Of a stretch of DNA of 42,141 bases, positions 17,310 through 27,490 are shown piece by piece (the stretch's first letter is position 1; each line of letters opens with the position of its first letter). The stretch comes from Oligoflexia bacterium (GTDB lineage: Bacteria > Bdellovibrionota > UBA1018 > CAIPTA01 > JAALKR01). The position numbers and the translations under genes are program-made. The stretch spans positions 1 to 42,141 of the forward strand of contig JAALKR010000017.1 in NCBI GenBank assembly GCA_011087955.1, given 5' to 3'. The notes under the pieces are model-generated. The model was not told the origin of the DNA, ran no database searches, and worked only from the letters and a program-made list of their open reading frames with translations.

Positions 17310-19733
17310 ATGGAAGGCACGCAGCAGTCTTTGGGAGCTATCGCATCGCATACAGGTGAAGTAAAATCTGCGATACCAAAACAGACTCAGGGAACCAGTC
17401 TTATGCGTGTTCGTAAGCGCGACGGTTCAATGGAGCCAGTTGATGTCACAAAGATCATTGAGCGCGTGGCTCGCTGTTGTGAAGGCATCCCTGAAATTGA
17501 CCCGCTTAGAGTGGCTACCAAAGCGATTTCGGGGCTCTACGATGGTACAACTACGAAGGAGCTGGACAACCTTTGTATTCAAACTGCTTCGCTTCTCATT
17601 GGGGAAGACCCGGCCTATTCGAAACTTGCGGCCCGTCTATTGAATACCTATGTAGATGAAGAGATTCGAGCACAAAAAATCCGTACATTCTTTGAGTGTA
17701 TTCAACGTGGCCATATGGAAGGCCTAATTGGTGATGAAACACATACCTTTGTTTCGAAGCATCGCGAAAAGCTTTCTGCTGCAATGAAGCCATTCCATAC
17801 AAATCGTTTTGAATATTTTGGTTTACGTACGGTTTGCGACCGCTATTTACTCCGTAATCCAAAGACTCGGGAAGTATTAGAAACACCTCAGTATTTTTTT
17901 ATGCGCGTAGCCTGCGGACTATCGAAGACTCCGGAAGAGGCAATTCATTTCTATAACTTGATTTCGGCCCATGATTATATGCCTTCTACGCCAACTCTAT
18001 TCAATTCTGGCACGCGTAGGCCACAGATGTCTTCCTGTTATCTACTGGACTCACCAGAAGATGATTTAGAATCTATCTATAAACGCTATGCAGACATTGC
18101 GATGCTTTCTAAATTTGCCGGAGGAATTGGGGTGTCCTTCACACGCGTACGCTCCCGCGGTTCCTTAATTCGTGGAACCAATGGCCAATCAAACGGTATC
18201 GTTCCTTGGTTGAAGACACTCGATTCTTCAGTTTCCGCTGTAAACCAGGGCGGTAAGCGTAAAGGCGCGGCCTGTATCTATCTGGAAACCTGGCATGCAG
18301 ATATTTATGAATTTTTGGAGCTTCGAGACAATACTGGAGACGAAGCTCGACGTGCGCATAACCTAAATTTAGCCAACTGGATTCCAGATCTATTTATGGA
18401 ACGAGTGAAGTCCGATGAAGTGTGGTCACTTTTTGACCCAAAAGTCGTCCCAGAGTTTACGGACCTCTATGGAAAAGAATTCGAAAAGGCTTATCTCAAT
18501 GCAGAAGAACGTGGGCTCTATGAAAGGCAAGTAAAGGCGCGCGACCTCTACTCCCGTATGATGAAGACATTAGCTCAGACGGGGAATGGCTGGATGACTT
18601 TCAAAGACGCTTCTAACTTGAAGTGTAACCAAACTGGGGACACCGGACGCACAGTTCACTTATCGAACCTATGTACAGAGATTATTGAGATTACTAGTCA
18701 AAAAGAAACGGCAGTTTGTAACTTAGGTTCAGTGAACCTTGCCAATCACGTCAAAGACGAACAGTTCGATTTCGAGAAACTCACTGAAACAGTAAAAACG
18801 GCGATGAAGTACCTGGATCGTGTAATCGATATCAATTTCTACCCAATTGGGCCTGCTGAAGATTCAAATCATCGCTGGCGCCCGGTTGGCCTTGGTGTGA
18901 TGGGCTTGCAAGACGTGTTCTTTAAGCTTCGCATTCCTTTCGACTCGAAAGAGGCGCGCAAGCTTTCTCGCCGTATTCAAGAAGAAACTTATTTTTATGC
19001 CATTGAAGCTTCTATGGAACTTGCAAAAGAAGTAGGACCACATGAAACCTTTGCTGACACTCGTGCGGCCAAGGGAATGATTCAGCCATACCTTTGGAAG
19101 AAAAAGCAGTTAACAAATGAGGCTCGTTGGCAGGACCTTGCAGAAAAAGTTAAGAAGCATGGACTTCGTAATTCACTGTTAGTTGCAATTGCACCCACAG
19201 CGACGATCGCATCGATCGTAGGCTCTTATGAAGCGATTGAGCCCCAAGTTTCAAACGTATTTAAGCGAGAAACACTATCTGGTGAATTTTTACAGGTGAA
19301 TCGCTACCTCGTGGAAGAGCTTCGCAGCCTTGGGCTTTGGCGCGAAGATATTCGCAATGCAATTAAAATGGCCAATGGATCGATTCAAGGCATTAATGAG
19401 ATCCCAGATTCTATCCGCAAGGTTTACCGCACAGTTTGGGAGTTACCACAAAAAAGCCTGATTGATATGGCAGCTGATCGTGGCCCGTTTATTGACCAAT
19501 CGCAATCGCTCAATCTCTTTATTGAAAGCCCAACAATTGGCAAATTATCCAGTATGTATATGTACGCCTGGGAACAAGGCCTAAAGACCACATATTATCT
19601 ACGTTCACGTCCGGCTACAGAAATTGCCAAGACTAGTAGAGTTGGTAGTGAAACGCCAAAGAAAGCTTTTGCGGAAGAAAAAGCACTAGCGTGCTCGCTA
19701 GAAAACCCAGAAACATGTGAGGTTTGCCAATGA
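17310..19733 (+). CDS. nrdA: Class Ia ribonucleotide reductase, large (alpha) subunit
   Basis: 807 residues. It reduces ribonucleoside diphosphates to deoxyribonucleotides. An N-terminal ATP-cone (VRKRDGSMEPVDVTKIIERV, about 31-50) provides dATP/ATP control of overall activity. Active-site residues are present: Cys243 (MSSCYLLDS), Asn453, Cys455 and Glu457 (NLCTEI), and Cys470 (VCNLGSVNL). The C-terminal CEVC pair (803 and 806) is the swinging-arm dithiol that is re-reduced by thioredoxin or glutaredoxin. TTGGAGGGGAA precedes the ATG. The stop overlaps the nrdB ATG by 4 bases. About 30 extra residues precede the ATP-cone. Confidence 0.96.
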   Translation: MEGTQQSLGAIASHTGEVKSAIPKQTQGTSLMRVRKRDGSMEPVDVTKIIERVARCCEGIPEIDPLRVATKAISGLYDGTTTKELDNLCIQTASLLIGEDPAYSKLAARLLNTYVDEEIRAQKIRTFFECIQRGHMEGLIGDETHTFVSKHREKLSAAMKPFHTNRFEYFGLRTVCDRYLLRNPKTREVLETPQYFFMRVACGLSKTPEEAIHFYNLISAHDYMPSTPTLFNSGTRRPQMSSCYLLDSPEDDLESIYKRYADIAMLSKFAGGIGVSFTRVRSRGSLIRGTNGQSNGIVPWLKTLDSSVSAVNQGGKRKGAACIYLETWHADIYEFLELRDNTGDEARRAHNLNLANWIPDLFMERVKSDEVWSLFDPKVVPEFTDLYGKEFEKAYLNAEERGLYERQVKARDLYSRMMKTLAQTGNGWMTFKDASNLKCNQTGDTGRTVHLSNLCTEIIEITSQKETAVCNLGSVNLANHVKDEQFDFEKLTETVKTAMKYLDRVIDINFYPIGPAEDSNHRWRPVGLGVMGLQDVFFKLRIPFDSKEARKLSRRIQEETYFYAIEASMELAKEVGPHETFADTRAAKGMIQPYLWKKKQLTNEARWQDLAEKVKKHGLRNSLLVAIAPTATIASIVGSYEAIEPQVSNVFKRETLSGEFLQVNRYLVEELRSLGLWREDIRNAIKMANGSIQGINEIPDSIRKVYRTVWELPQKSLIDMAADRGPFIDQSQSLNLFIESPTIGKLSSMYMYAWEQGLKTTYYLRSRPATEIAKTSRVGSETPKKAFAEEKALACSLENPETCEVCQ

Positions 19734-20728
19734 TATTAGACCCTGGATTTAATCTAACGCTGCGACCGATGAAATACCCGATCTTCTACGAAATGTACCG
19801 TAACGCAATTAAAAACACATGGACTGTAGAAGAGGTAGATTTTTCAGAAGATGTAAATGATTTAAACTCAAAGCTAACTCCGTCAGAAAAACATTTAATT
19901 TCTCGCCTGGTGGCTTTTTTTGCTACAGGTGATTCAATCGTTGGCAATAATTTAGTTTTGAATCTCTATAAACATGTAAATGCACCAGAAGCTCGGCTCT
20001 ATTTGTCGCGTCAGCTATATGAAGAGGCATTGCATGTTCAGTTTTATCTCACTCTACTTGATACCTATATTCCCGATCTAAAGGAGCGAGAGCAGGCATT
20101 TGCTGCCACTCATAATATTCCTTCAATTAAGAAAAAAGCAGAATTCTGCTATAAATGGATGGATACAATCCAAGACATTGATGAGTTAAGGACGATTGAA
20201 GACCGCCGCAAGTTCATGCTGAATTTAACCTGTTTTGCGACTTGTATTGAAGGCCTTTTTTTCTTTGCCGCATTTGCCTATGTATACTTCCTTCGTTCTA
20301 AAGGGCTATTGGACGGCCTGGCTGCGGGCACGAACTGGGTCTTTAGAGATGAATCCTGCCATATGGCTTTTGCCTACGAAGTTATTAAGACTGCACGGGC
20401 CGAAGAGCCAGAGCTTTTCCATGACCAGATGAAGCTTATGATAGTTCAGATGCTGGATGAGGCAATCGACTGCGAAATGACTTTTGCCGAAGATCTCCTA
20501 GGCTTAGGCGTTGCCGGCCTTTCCACAGAAAATATGCGTGAGTATTTGCAGTTTATTGCGGACCAACGCTTAAAAAGCCTAGGTATTAATAAGGTCTATG
20601 GCTCACGCAATCCATTCCCATTTATGGAACTGCAAGACGTGCAGGAGCTTACAAACTTCTTTGAAAAACGCGTTTCTGCCTACCAAATCGGCGTTGAAGG
20701 AGGTGTTTCCTTTGATGAGACGTTCTAA
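19730..20728 (+). CDS. nrdB: Class Ia ribonucleotide reductase, small (beta) subunit
   Basis: 332 residues, ferritin-like diiron protein that generates the radical for NrdA. Metal ligands can be placed at Asp68 (ATGDS), Glu99 and His102 (EEALH), Glu174 (CIEGL), Glu208 and His211 (DESCH). The radical tyrosine is Tyr106, four residues after the His, so this is a tyrosyl-radical enzyme and not the Phe-containing class Ic type. I use the ATG at 19730, which overlaps the nrdA stop as ATGA and has GAGG 7 bases upstream; the in-frame TTG at 19724 is less likely. Its stop codon overlaps that of the convergent HExxH gene. Confidence 0.95.
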   Translation: MILDPGFNLTLRPMKYPIFYEMYRNAIKNTWTVEEVDFSEDVNDLNSKLTPSEKHLISRLVAFFATGDSIVGNNLVLNLYKHVNAPEARLYLSRQLYEEALHVQFYLTLLDTYIPDLKEREQAFAATHNIPSIKKKAEFCYKWMDTIQDIDELRTIEDRRKFMLNLTCFATCIEGLFFFAAFAYVYFLRSKGLLDGLAAGTNWVFRDESCHMAFAYEVIKTARAEEPELFHDQMKLMIVQMLDEAIDCEMTFAEDLLGLGVAGLSTENMREYLQFIADQRLKSLGINKVYGSRNPFPFMELQDVQELTNFFEKRVSAYQIGVEGGVSFDETF

Positions 20729-21552
20729 AAAATACAGCGACCTAGTCGTGCATTGATTAAATCCGGGTCCGACTCAAAGACATGAGCTAAGTGCTCCCGC
20801 GTCGTCGAAGCCTCTGGATCAAACTGATTATCATATGCCGAATGCTTGCGCTCAAGTGACTTCTCAGCCCATTTCTGCAACTTCGGGCAATAACCATAAA
20901 GCATATGTAATCGCTCATGATCCAGAGTAACATTCACTGCATCGCGAATCTCATCACGGGTCTTGCCTAAGCCAATGAATGCGATTGGGTTAAGCGCAAT
21001 CAAAGCAGCCTTTCCCTTAAGCTCCTCTACTAGATCAACAGCATACTTTAATTTTAACTTCTCATGAACTTTGGCCAAACATTCTTTTCCCACCGGGGTA
21101 TCCATCCAAGCCATATAAGCAATTAGTTCTGATTTCAAAACCGAAAAGCCCTCGGTCATCATGGCAAAATTTTGAGGTTGAATTTTTGAAGCCAAAAACC
21201 ATTTACGGAAGGAGAAATAGCAATAGGAAAGAGCTGCAAAATAATATGGGTCTTGGGCAATTAAAATCCGTGCTTCTTTATCATGGGGCATCTTACGGGC
21301 ACCAAGTTTCTCCGGCGTAGTTACCCTCATGGGCGCGCGGTCTCCGACATAATCTCGTCGCAGCCAATTGCAATAAGCTCTCATCGTTTTGCTATCATAG
21401 CCATGAGCCTTGGCTATCTCCTTACAAAGGCGCACAAAATTACGCTCATGGCGATTCATCCCTTGAAACTGAAAAACAACAAAAACAAGAAAAAGGCCGC
21501 CTGCAGCCATGAATGCGACTCCGATAAATGGTGGCGTTTTTGTCTTAGTCAT
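20725..21552 (-). CDS. Membrane-anchored protein with HExxH motif, possible metallopeptidase
   Basis: 275 residues from the ATG at 21552, which overlaps the sdhB stop by 8 bases. One hydrophobic segment (about 8-28) would anchor it in the inner membrane with the rest outside. In the C-terminal part [18 protein letters not shown] contains HERLH at about 212-216, an exact HExxH zinc-site pattern in a helical context. A possible third ligand (Glu or His) lies in [14 protein letters not shown] near 251-264. Several cysteines are present. I know of no family with this layout, so the peptidase idea rests on one five-residue motif. It is the last gene of the sdh operon, and a role in maturing or quality control of exported proteins is conceivable but unproven. 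Confidence 0.6.
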   Translation of the reverse strand: MTKTKTPPFIGVAFMAAGGLFLVFVVFQFQGMNRHERNFVRLCKEIAKAHGYDSKTMRAYCNWLRRDYVGDRAPMRVTTPEKLGARKMPHDKEARILIAQDPYYFAALSYCYFSFRKWFLASKIQPQNFAMMTEGFSVLKSELIAYMAWMDTPVGKECLAKVHEKLKLKYAVDLVEELKGKAALIALNPIAFIGLGKTRDEIRDAVNVTLDHERLHMLYGYCPKLQKWAEKSLERKHSAYDNQFDPEASTTREHLAHVFESDPDLINARLGRCIF

Positions 21553-22318
21553 TCTCGTGGCGAGTGAGCACAGCGCAAGAGAAATCACGATTCATTCTCG
21601 CAATATTCTCGCTCGAGATCTCCTTTGGACAAGTGGCTTCGCAAGCAAGTGTGTTTGTGCAGTTGCCAAAACCCTCTAAGTCCATCTGATTTACCATTCG
21701 TTCTGCACGCTTCTTACGCTCGGCTTGGCCTTGCGGCAAATAACCTAGGTGGGCTATCTTTGCTGAAACAAAGAGCATTGCTGAAGCATTCTTACAAACC
21801 GCTACACAAGCACCACAGCCAATGCAAGTTGCCGCATCAAATGCTTTGTCTGCATCGGCCTTCGGAATCAAAATCGAATTCGCATCGACCGCATTACCAG
21901 CCTTGATTGAGTTATAACCACCGGCTGTAATGATTCGATCAAAGGCCGAGCGATCCACCACAAGATCTTTTACAACAGGAAAAGCCTTCGCACGAAATGG
22001 CTCAATCACGATCGTATCGCCATCTGCAAATTTCCGCATGTGCAATTGACAAGTTGTCGTGCCACGGTCCGAGCCATGAGGCACTCCATTAATCACCATC
22101 GAACACATTCCGCAAATTCCTTCGCGACAATCATGTTCAAAAGCAATTGGCTCTTCATCTTTTTTTACTAGAGATTCGTTCAACACATCTAGCATCTCTA
22201 GGAAAGACATATCCGCCGACACATCGTCCAAAACATAGTCCACTATATACCCTGGCTCGGAAGGTCGCGTCTGACGCCAAACTTTTAAGTGAAGCTTCAT
22301 TCCTTTTTTTCCTGACAT
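21545..22318 (-). CDS. sdhB: Succinate dehydrogenase/fumarate reductase iron-sulfur subunit
   Basis: 257 residues. It carries electrons from the SdhA flavin to the membrane cytochrome. The [2Fe-2S] ligands are Cys64, 69, 72 and 90 ([10 protein letters not shown] and TTTC). The C-terminal ferredoxin part has [11 protein letters not shown] and then [16 protein letters not shown] for the [4Fe-4S] and [3Fe-4S] centres. The sequence style (longer, with [12 protein letters not shown]) is that of the sdhCAB type found in Bacteroidetes and Bdellovibrio rather than the sdhCDAB type of Escherichia. AGAGG precedes the ATG. It lies 12 bases after sdhA and overlaps the next gene. Confidence 0.95.
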   Translation of the reverse strand: MSGKKGMKLHLKVWRQTRPSEPGYIVDYVLDDVSADMSFLEMLDVLNESLVKKDEEPIAFEHDCREGICGMCSMVINGVPHGSDRGTTTCQLHMRKFADGDTIVIEPFRAKAFPVVKDLVVDRSAFDRIITAGGYNSIKAGNAVDANSILIPKADADKAFDAATCIGCGACVAVCKNASAMLFVSAKIAHLGYLPQGQAERKKRAERMVNQMDLEGFGNCTNTLACEATCPKEISSENIARMNRDFSCAVLTRHEND

Positions 22319-22330
22319 CTCGAATCCTCT

Positions 22331-24247
22331 CTACTTATATGAGCGCTGCGTAAGCTTAACGTAATCAAACTTCAGGTCTTCCTTATGCAAGTTCTCTGTC
22401 TTATCTTCGCCTGTATACTCCCAAGCAGAAACATGACAGAAATTATCATCATCGCGTAAGGCTTCGTTTTCATCCGTTTGCCATTCTTCACGGAAGTGCC
22501 CACCACAAGATTCATTTCGCTGAAGCGCGTCCTTACACATAAGCTCACCGAGTTCGAGGAAGTCCCCTACTCGCGCCGCTTTCTCTAGCTCCACATTGAT
22601 ATTGTCACTGTCTCCTGGAACACGAACGTCTTGCCAAAAAGCTTTTCTCAGCTTTCCAATATCGGAAATGGCTCCCTTAAGGCCTTGCGCATTTCTTGCC
22701 ATTCCGCAATGATCCCACATAATCTTACCAAGTTCCTTGTGAAAATCATCGACCGTGCGCGAGCCCTTACTATTGAGAAGCTTGTTTGTTGCTTTCTTTG
22801 ACTCTTCGGCCGCTGACCTAAAAGCATCATTACTCAAGTCCACTTCTTCAAGATTTGTGGAGGCAAGATAATTACCGAGCGTATATGGGGCTACAAAATA
22901 ACCATCGGCTAATCCCTGCATTAGGGCCGAAGCTCCTAATCGGTTCGCACCGTGGTCGGAGAAATTTGCTTCACCAAGTACGAACAACCCAGGAATTGTT
23001 GATTGCAATTCATAATCAACCCAAAGGCCACCCATAGTATAGTGAACTGCTGGATAGATCCGCATTGGCACTTCATACGGGTTCTCTCCAGTGATCTTGG
23101 CATACATTTGGAAAAGATTGCCGTATTTTGCGCGGATTGTATCTTCGCCATCACGCTTAATCACATCGGCAAAATCCAGGTAGACTGCAAATTTGGAATC
23201 ACCGACACCTTTACCTTCATCACACATCAACTTTGCATTTCGCGAAGCCACATCTCGCGGGACAAGGTTACCAAAGCTTGGATATTTCCGTTCTAAATAA
23301 TAGTCTCGCTCACTTTCCGAAATTTCCCGCGCTCGACGAGTCTCTTCTGCTTTTTCCGGCACCCATACACGACCATCATTCCGTAAAGACTCACTCATCA
23401 AAGTAAGCTTCGACTGATAGTCACCAGAAACTGGAATGCAAGTTGGATGAATCTGCGTATAGCAAGGATTGGCCACATAGGCGCCACGTTTATGCGCTCG
23501 CCACGCTGCGGTCACATTCGAATTCATTGCATTCGTCGAAAGATAAAAGACATTGCCATAGCCACCAGTGCAAAGAAGCACAGCATGCCCTCTATGGCTT
23601 TCAATCTCACCATTTTGCAAATTACGCGTGATAATTCCACGAGCCTTGCTATCCACAACAACAAGGTCCAGCATCTCTCGCTTCGTGAAGAGTTCAATCT
23701 TTTTGTTGTCGACTTCCTTCATCATTGAAGCGTAGGCTCCAAGAAGGAGCTGCTGTCCAGTTTGCCCTCGAGCATAGAAAGTACGAGATACTTGCGCACC
23801 ACCGAAGGAGCGGTTGGTTAGTGTACCACCGTATTCGCGCGCAAAAGGCACCCCTTGCGCCACACATTGGTCAATGATATTTACAGAGACTTCCGCTAGA
23901 CGATAGACATTCGACTCTCGAGAACGGAAATCGCCCCCTTTTACAGTGTCATAGAACAGTCGATAAACCGAATCCCCATCGTTCTGATAGTTTTTTGCTG
24001 CATTGATTCCACCTTGGGCTGCAATCGAGTGAGCCCTTCGCGGAGAATCCTGAATACAAAAAGCCTTAACATTATACCCCATCTCAGCCAGTGTCGCTGC
24101 TGCAGACGCACCTGCTAACCCAGTTCCAACTACGATAATATCGTATTTTCTACGGTTGGCTGGATTTACCAGTTTCATGTTAAATTTATGCTTCTGCCAA
24201 CGCTCTTCGATTGCTCCACTCGGTTCTCTTGAATCTAGTTTATTCAT
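22331..24247 (-). CDS. sdhA: Succinate dehydrogenase/fumarate reductase flavoprotein subunit
   Basis: 638 residues. It oxidises succinate to fumarate (or the reverse) with covalent FAD. The FAD-binding start [20 protein letters not shown] lies near 35-54, and [18 protein letters not shown] provides the FAD-linked His. [11 protein letters not shown] and the RNDGRVWVP region follow. The dicarboxylate-site [10 protein letters not shown] and [17 protein letters not shown] are intact. The length is that of the large type-B SdhA. The gene begins 6 bases after sdhC with AGAGGG as ribosome site. It is the middle of the sdhC-sdhA-sdhB block. Confidence 0.96.
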   Translation of the reverse strand: MNKLDSREPSGAIEERWQKHKFNMKLVNPANRRKYDIIVVGTGLAGASAAATLAEMGYNVKAFCIQDSPRRAHSIAAQGGINAAKNYQNDGDSVYRLFYDTVKGGDFRSRESNVYRLAEVSVNIIDQCVAQGVPFAREYGGTLTNRSFGGAQVSRTFYARGQTGQQLLLGAYASMMKEVDNKKIELFTKREMLDLVVVDSKARGIITRNLQNGEIESHRGHAVLLCTGGYGNVFYLSTNAMNSNVTAAWRAHKRGAYVANPCYTQIHPTCIPVSGDYQSKLTLMSESLRNDGRVWVPEKAEETRRAREISESERDYYLERKYPSFGNLVPRDVASRNAKLMCDEGKGVGDSKFAVYLDFADVIKRDGEDTIRAKYGNLFQMYAKITGENPYEVPMRIYPAVHYTMGGLWVDYELQSTIPGLFVLGEANFSDHGANRLGASALMQGLADGYFVAPYTLGNYLASTNLEEVDLSNDAFRSAAEESKKATNKLLNSKGSRTVDDFHKELGKIMWDHCGMARNAQGLKGAISDIGKLRKAFWQDVRVPGDSDNINVELEKAARVGDFLELGELMCKDALQRNESCGGHFREEWQTDENEALRDDDNFCHVSAWEYTGEDKTENLHKEDLKFDYVKLTQRSYK

Positions 24248-24253
24248 TACCCT

Positions 24254-24934
24254 CTACCCCTTCCAGTACAACACAATTGGTGTGATAGAAAATCCAACTG
24301 CAATAAGCCAGGCTAGGACAGGGCCACCACAGCGAACACATTTATTAATCCCAGGGTGATTAATGCCAAGTGACTGGAAGGTCGAAGAAATTCCATGGGA
24401 TAAGTGCAGTCCAAGGACTGCCATAGAAAAAAGATACCAAGTCACATAGCCTGGACTCCTAAAGGATTCCGCCACTAGTTTATACAGGTCGCGCATGACA
24501 ACGCCATCATACATAACTTCATAATCTGGTGGGCCACTCGGACCGAACTTAAAGGTGATTAAATGCCAGATTGTAAAAACCAAAAGCAACATACCAGTCA
24601 GGATCATAGTCTTGGAAGCTGCCGACACCCCACCCTTTTCTCCTGAGGGTTGGACAAAATAGCCCTGTGGTCTCGCTTGGCGATTATCAATCGTTACACG
24701 AATGCCACAATACACATGAAGCAAGAAAAGAAAGACTAAACCTGCTTCGGCAATATAGATCGCCGGATTCGAAGTCAGCGTGTATGCATATTTGTTATAA
24801 GGTTCCGGCCCACAAAGTAGCAAAAGATTTCCCGCCATATGGGTAAGGGTAAACAAACTTAACAGCAGGCCCGTGATAGCCATAAGCTGTTTTTTCCCTA
24901 CCGACGAATTCACATAGGTCACAATTCGGCCCAT
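24254..24934 (-). CDS. sdhC: Succinate dehydrogenase cytochrome b subunit (type B, b558-like)
   Basis: 226 residues with five hydrophobic membrane helices, the single-anchor type-B SdhC (b558 family). Haem-ligand candidates are the His residues in LTHMAGN, FLLHVYCG, IWHLITF and GLHLSHG, enough for two b haems. This arrangement is typically associated with menaquinone. No separate sdhD exists, as expected for this type. The gene lies 26 bases downstream of the methylenetetrahydrofolate-reductase-type gene and 6 bases before sdhA, on one transcript. Confidence 0.93.
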   Translation of the reverse strand: MGRIVTYVNSSVGKKQLMAITGLLLSLFTLTHMAGNLLLLCGPEPYNKYAYTLTSNPAIYIAEAGLVFLFLLHVYCGIRVTIDNRQARPQGYFVQPSGEKGGVSAASKTMILTGMLLLVFTIWHLITFKFGPSGPPDYEVMYDGVVMRDLYKLVAESFRSPGYVTWYLFSMAVLGLHLSHGISSTFQSLGINHPGINKCVRCGGPVLAWLIAVGFSITPIVLYWKG

Positions 24935-24960
24935 AATTCCTCCTTAGTCGCTCAAATCAT

Positions 24961-26055
24961 CTATAGCTTCCTAACGCCAGCATCATAAACACGAGCTACG
25001 CGCTCCGCATCCGTCGCCTTGCGTTCTTGCGAGTCTAAATCCTTAGAGCCCACAAGCCTTGGGGAACGGGCAAAATCCCTTTGCACAATCATATCCCCAT
25101 CATAAGAAATAGCGGAATATCCAAATTTCACAAATTCAACGATACGAGCAACCAATTCATACTTCCTAAACGGACAAATAACATAATAATTATTTGTACC
25201 ATCTTGAGCAAAGTACATTGCGAGATCTGCTGCTTGTGCATAGGCTACTCGCTCTCTATCTGCCTTCGTTTTTACCTTATCGAACTCTTTTAAGAGCGAT
25301 TCAGGAATGTTAATTCCAGAGAAATACTTATTCAAAAACTCGCCGTTCCTTCGGCTCATGACTGGCATCAACCCAAAAATGACTGGAAATCGACTTTGTG
25401 AAAGGTTGTATTTGTAGAGTGTTTCTACACAACGATCAAAAGACTCTTTACTATGCACTGGTTGTGTTTCTGCAAAATGTGCTCCCGCTTCGATTTTTTT
25501 TATGAGACGCTCTGTTTCTTGCTCAATATTTTTCGCATTCGCATTATAAGCAACGCCAATTAATAAGTCTGTCGGCTGCTCCAACTCTTCTCCACTCACT
25601 AGGCGACCTTGATTCATCGAACGAATCAATTCAATGAGCTTCAGCGAATTCCCTTCATAAACACCCTTTGCTGGCTCCGGTCCCTTACCAACTGCGTCAC
25701 CGGTCACCGCAAGAATGGAAGTGGTATCCATTGCCGCACAACCCATAATCTCTGTCTGCAGAGCAATCAGGTTCTTATCCCGACAAGTTATATGGTAGAC
25801 CGTATCGAGGTAGGCGGGCCCCCGTTGCTGCAAGCGTGACTGGAAGGCGAGCGGGTGTAGCTTCACATCAGCGTTCGGATTGTCTGCAAGATTTAGTGCG
25901 TCCGTTCCCTTTTGCCCCAGCATATGGCAGCCGTCGCGAACGGCTTGGGTTTTATGTCCTTTTGGCATACCCACTTCAACCGTCACGAAATTATAATGAG
26001 GGGAATAAAGCTTCTCTAAAAACCGTTTACGAAATTGTGCTTCTGGTTCATTCAT
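24961..26055 (-). CDS. Methylenetetrahydrofolate reductase family protein
   Basis: 364 residues, FAD-dependent TIM barrel of PF02219. Visible pieces are FVTVEVGMPKG (catalytic Glu of strand 1), LNLADNPNADVKLHPLAF, MDTTSILAVTGD, LLIGVAYNANA, and AGAHFAETQPVHSKESF. It resembles the reductase half of bifunctional homocysteine S-methyltransferase/MTHFR proteins more than the short MetF of Escherichia, but the methyltransferase half is absent. The expected reaction is reduction of 5,10-methylene-THF to 5-methyl-THF for methionine synthesis. About 60 C-terminal residues after the barrel are charged and possibly disordered. Its start overlaps the cysS stop by 8 bases, linking methionine and cysteine-related functions in one operon. 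Confidence 0.88.
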   Translation of the reverse strand: MNEPEAQFRKRFLEKLYSPHYNFVTVEVGMPKGHKTQAVRDGCHMLGQKGTDALNLADNPNADVKLHPLAFQSRLQQRGPAYLDTVYHITCRDKNLIALQTEIMGCAAMDTTSILAVTGDAVGKGPEPAKGVYEGNSLKLIELIRSMNQGRLVSGEELEQPTDLLIGVAYNANAKNIEQETERLIKKIEAGAHFAETQPVHSKESFDRCVETLYKYNLSQSRFPVIFGLMPVMSRRNGEFLNKYFSGINIPESLLKEFDKVKTKADRERVAYAQAADLAMYFAQDGTNNYYVICPFRKYELVARIVEFVKFGYSAISYDGDMIVQRDFARSPRLVGSKDLDSQERKATDAERVARVYDAGVRKL

Positions 26056-27490
26056 CGACAGGGTCTCTCCTTAATTTACCACTTCGTTTGATTGTTGTTC
26101 CTTCCGAAGTATCGGCCACCAAATAGTCCGCCGCTTGGAGTGCATCTCGCAAACGATCCGATTCAGCCCAGTTTTTATTCTTACGAGCCCCATCTCTGGC
26201 CAAAACTATTGCGGCAATATCATCGGGAATATCTTCTCCAGCCTGGGCTTGTTCGATCGACTCGGCAAGCTTTAGACCCAGAATTTCATCGAAATTAAGA
26301 ACAAGAGATTTTTTGGCTGCGTCTGGCAATGTGGCAGACTTAACCACCTCAAACAAAGTCGATAATCCTTTCGCCGTATTCAAATCATCGAGGATTGCGG
26401 CTTCAAACTCAGATTGTAGTCGCTCATATTCCGCATCCGACTCAAACGAAGCATTCAAATCCTGCCATTCCTTAAATCGCTGTTCTAGCCCGAGCCTCCC
26501 CTGTTTAGCTGAATCTAATACCTCGTAAGAAAATTTTAGCTCCGTACGATAATGCGCTTGCAGGAGGAAAAAACGATAATCGAGCGGGTCATACCCCTTA
26601 TTGATCAAAACCTGCAAGGTTAGGAACTCACCATGGCTCTTACTCATTTTGCCACGATCTTCTGTCAGGAAAGCTCCATGCAGCCAGTAATTACAAAAAC
26701 GGCAACCATTAGCAGCTTCGCTCTGGGCGATTTCATTGGTGTGGTGGACAGGAATATGATCCTTACCACCCCAATGAATATCGAGCGTCGCGCCAAGGTA
26801 TTTCTCGCTCATCGCCGAGCACTCAATATGCCAGCCCGGAAAGCCCTTGCCCCAAGGGGAGTCCCACTCCATCTGACGCTGCTCCTCTTCGGGAGAAAAT
26901 TTCCAAAGCGCAAAATCCGTTGGATTACGCTTTTCGCCTATCTCCACTCGCTTGCCCGCTTCTAAATTTTCTATATCCAGCTTCGCAAAATCTGCGTAGG
27001 CTGGAAATTTTTTCGTGTCGTAGTAAATGCCGTCCGAGGTCCTATAGGTAATCCCCTTTTCTTCAAGCCTTTGTACAAGAGCAATCATTTCCTGCACATG
27101 ATCGGTAGCCTTGGGAATCACTGTCGGACGAATGATATTTAATCGCTCTGTATCCTTAAAAAATGCCTGCGTATATTCTTCTGCGATCTGCCAAGCGGTT
27201 TTCCCTTCCCGGCGCGAACCTTTTTCCATTTTGTCCTCACCATCGTCTCCATCATCCACTAAGTGGCCAACGTCGGTGATATTCATCACATGCTCAAATT
27301 TATAGCCCGCCATATGGAGCGCGCGCAACATCACATCCTCGGAAACGTAGGTCCGTAAATTGCCAATGTGTGCGTAGTGATAGACGGTAGGGCCACAACA
27401 ATAGATCCGAACAAAATTAGGGTCCTGCGACCTAAATAGCTCCTTAGTCCGGGTGCGTGTATTGAAAAGCTGAATCTCTTTCACGTCCAT
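26048..27490 (-). CDS. cysS: Cysteinyl-tRNA synthetase
   Basis: 480 residues from the ATG at 27490, class I aminoacyl-tRNA synthetase charging tRNA-Cys. The ATP-site signatures are AHIGNLRTY (HIGN, about 41-44) and GKMSKSHG (about 281-285). Zinc-ligand candidates are the Cys in YCCGPTVYHY, Cys in GWHIECSAM, and His/Glu in VHHTNEIAQ. The anticodon-binding helical part and the end NWAESDRLRDAL are normal. There is no Shine-Dalgarno before the ATG; instead three 18-19-base repeats run right up to it (27491-27545). The open frame continues to a TTG at 27529 through the repeats, but family alignment favours the ATG. It is followed by the overlapping folate gene and sdhCAB. Confidence 0.95.
   Translation of the reverse strand: MDVKEIQLFNTRTRTKELFRSQDPNFVRIYCCGPTVYHYAHIGNLRTYVSEDVMLRALHMAGYKFEHVMNITDVGHLVDDGDDGEDKMEKGSRREGKTAWQIAEEYTQAFFKDTERLNIIRPTVIPKATDHVQEMIALVQRLEEKGITYRTSDGIYYDTKKFPAYADFAKLDIENLEAGKRVEIGEKRNPTDFALWKFSPEEEQRQMEWDSPWGKGFPGWHIECSAMSEKYLGATLDIHWGGKDHIPVHHTNEIAQSEAANGCRFCNYWLHGAFLTEDRGKMSKSHGEFLTLQVLINKGYDPLDYRFFLLQAHYRTELKFSYEVLDSAKQGRLGLEQRFKEWQDLNASFESDAEYERLQSEFEAAILDDLNTAKGLSTLFEVVKSATLPDAAKKSLVLNFDEILGLKLAESIEQAQAGEDIPDDIAAIVLARDGARKNKNWAESDRLRDALQAADYLVADTSEGTTIKRSGKLRRDPVDE

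Noticed and set aside
19730-20728. Class Ic (Phe-type) NrdB
   Set aside because: A tyrosine (Tyr106) occupies the radical position four residues after the metal-ligand His.
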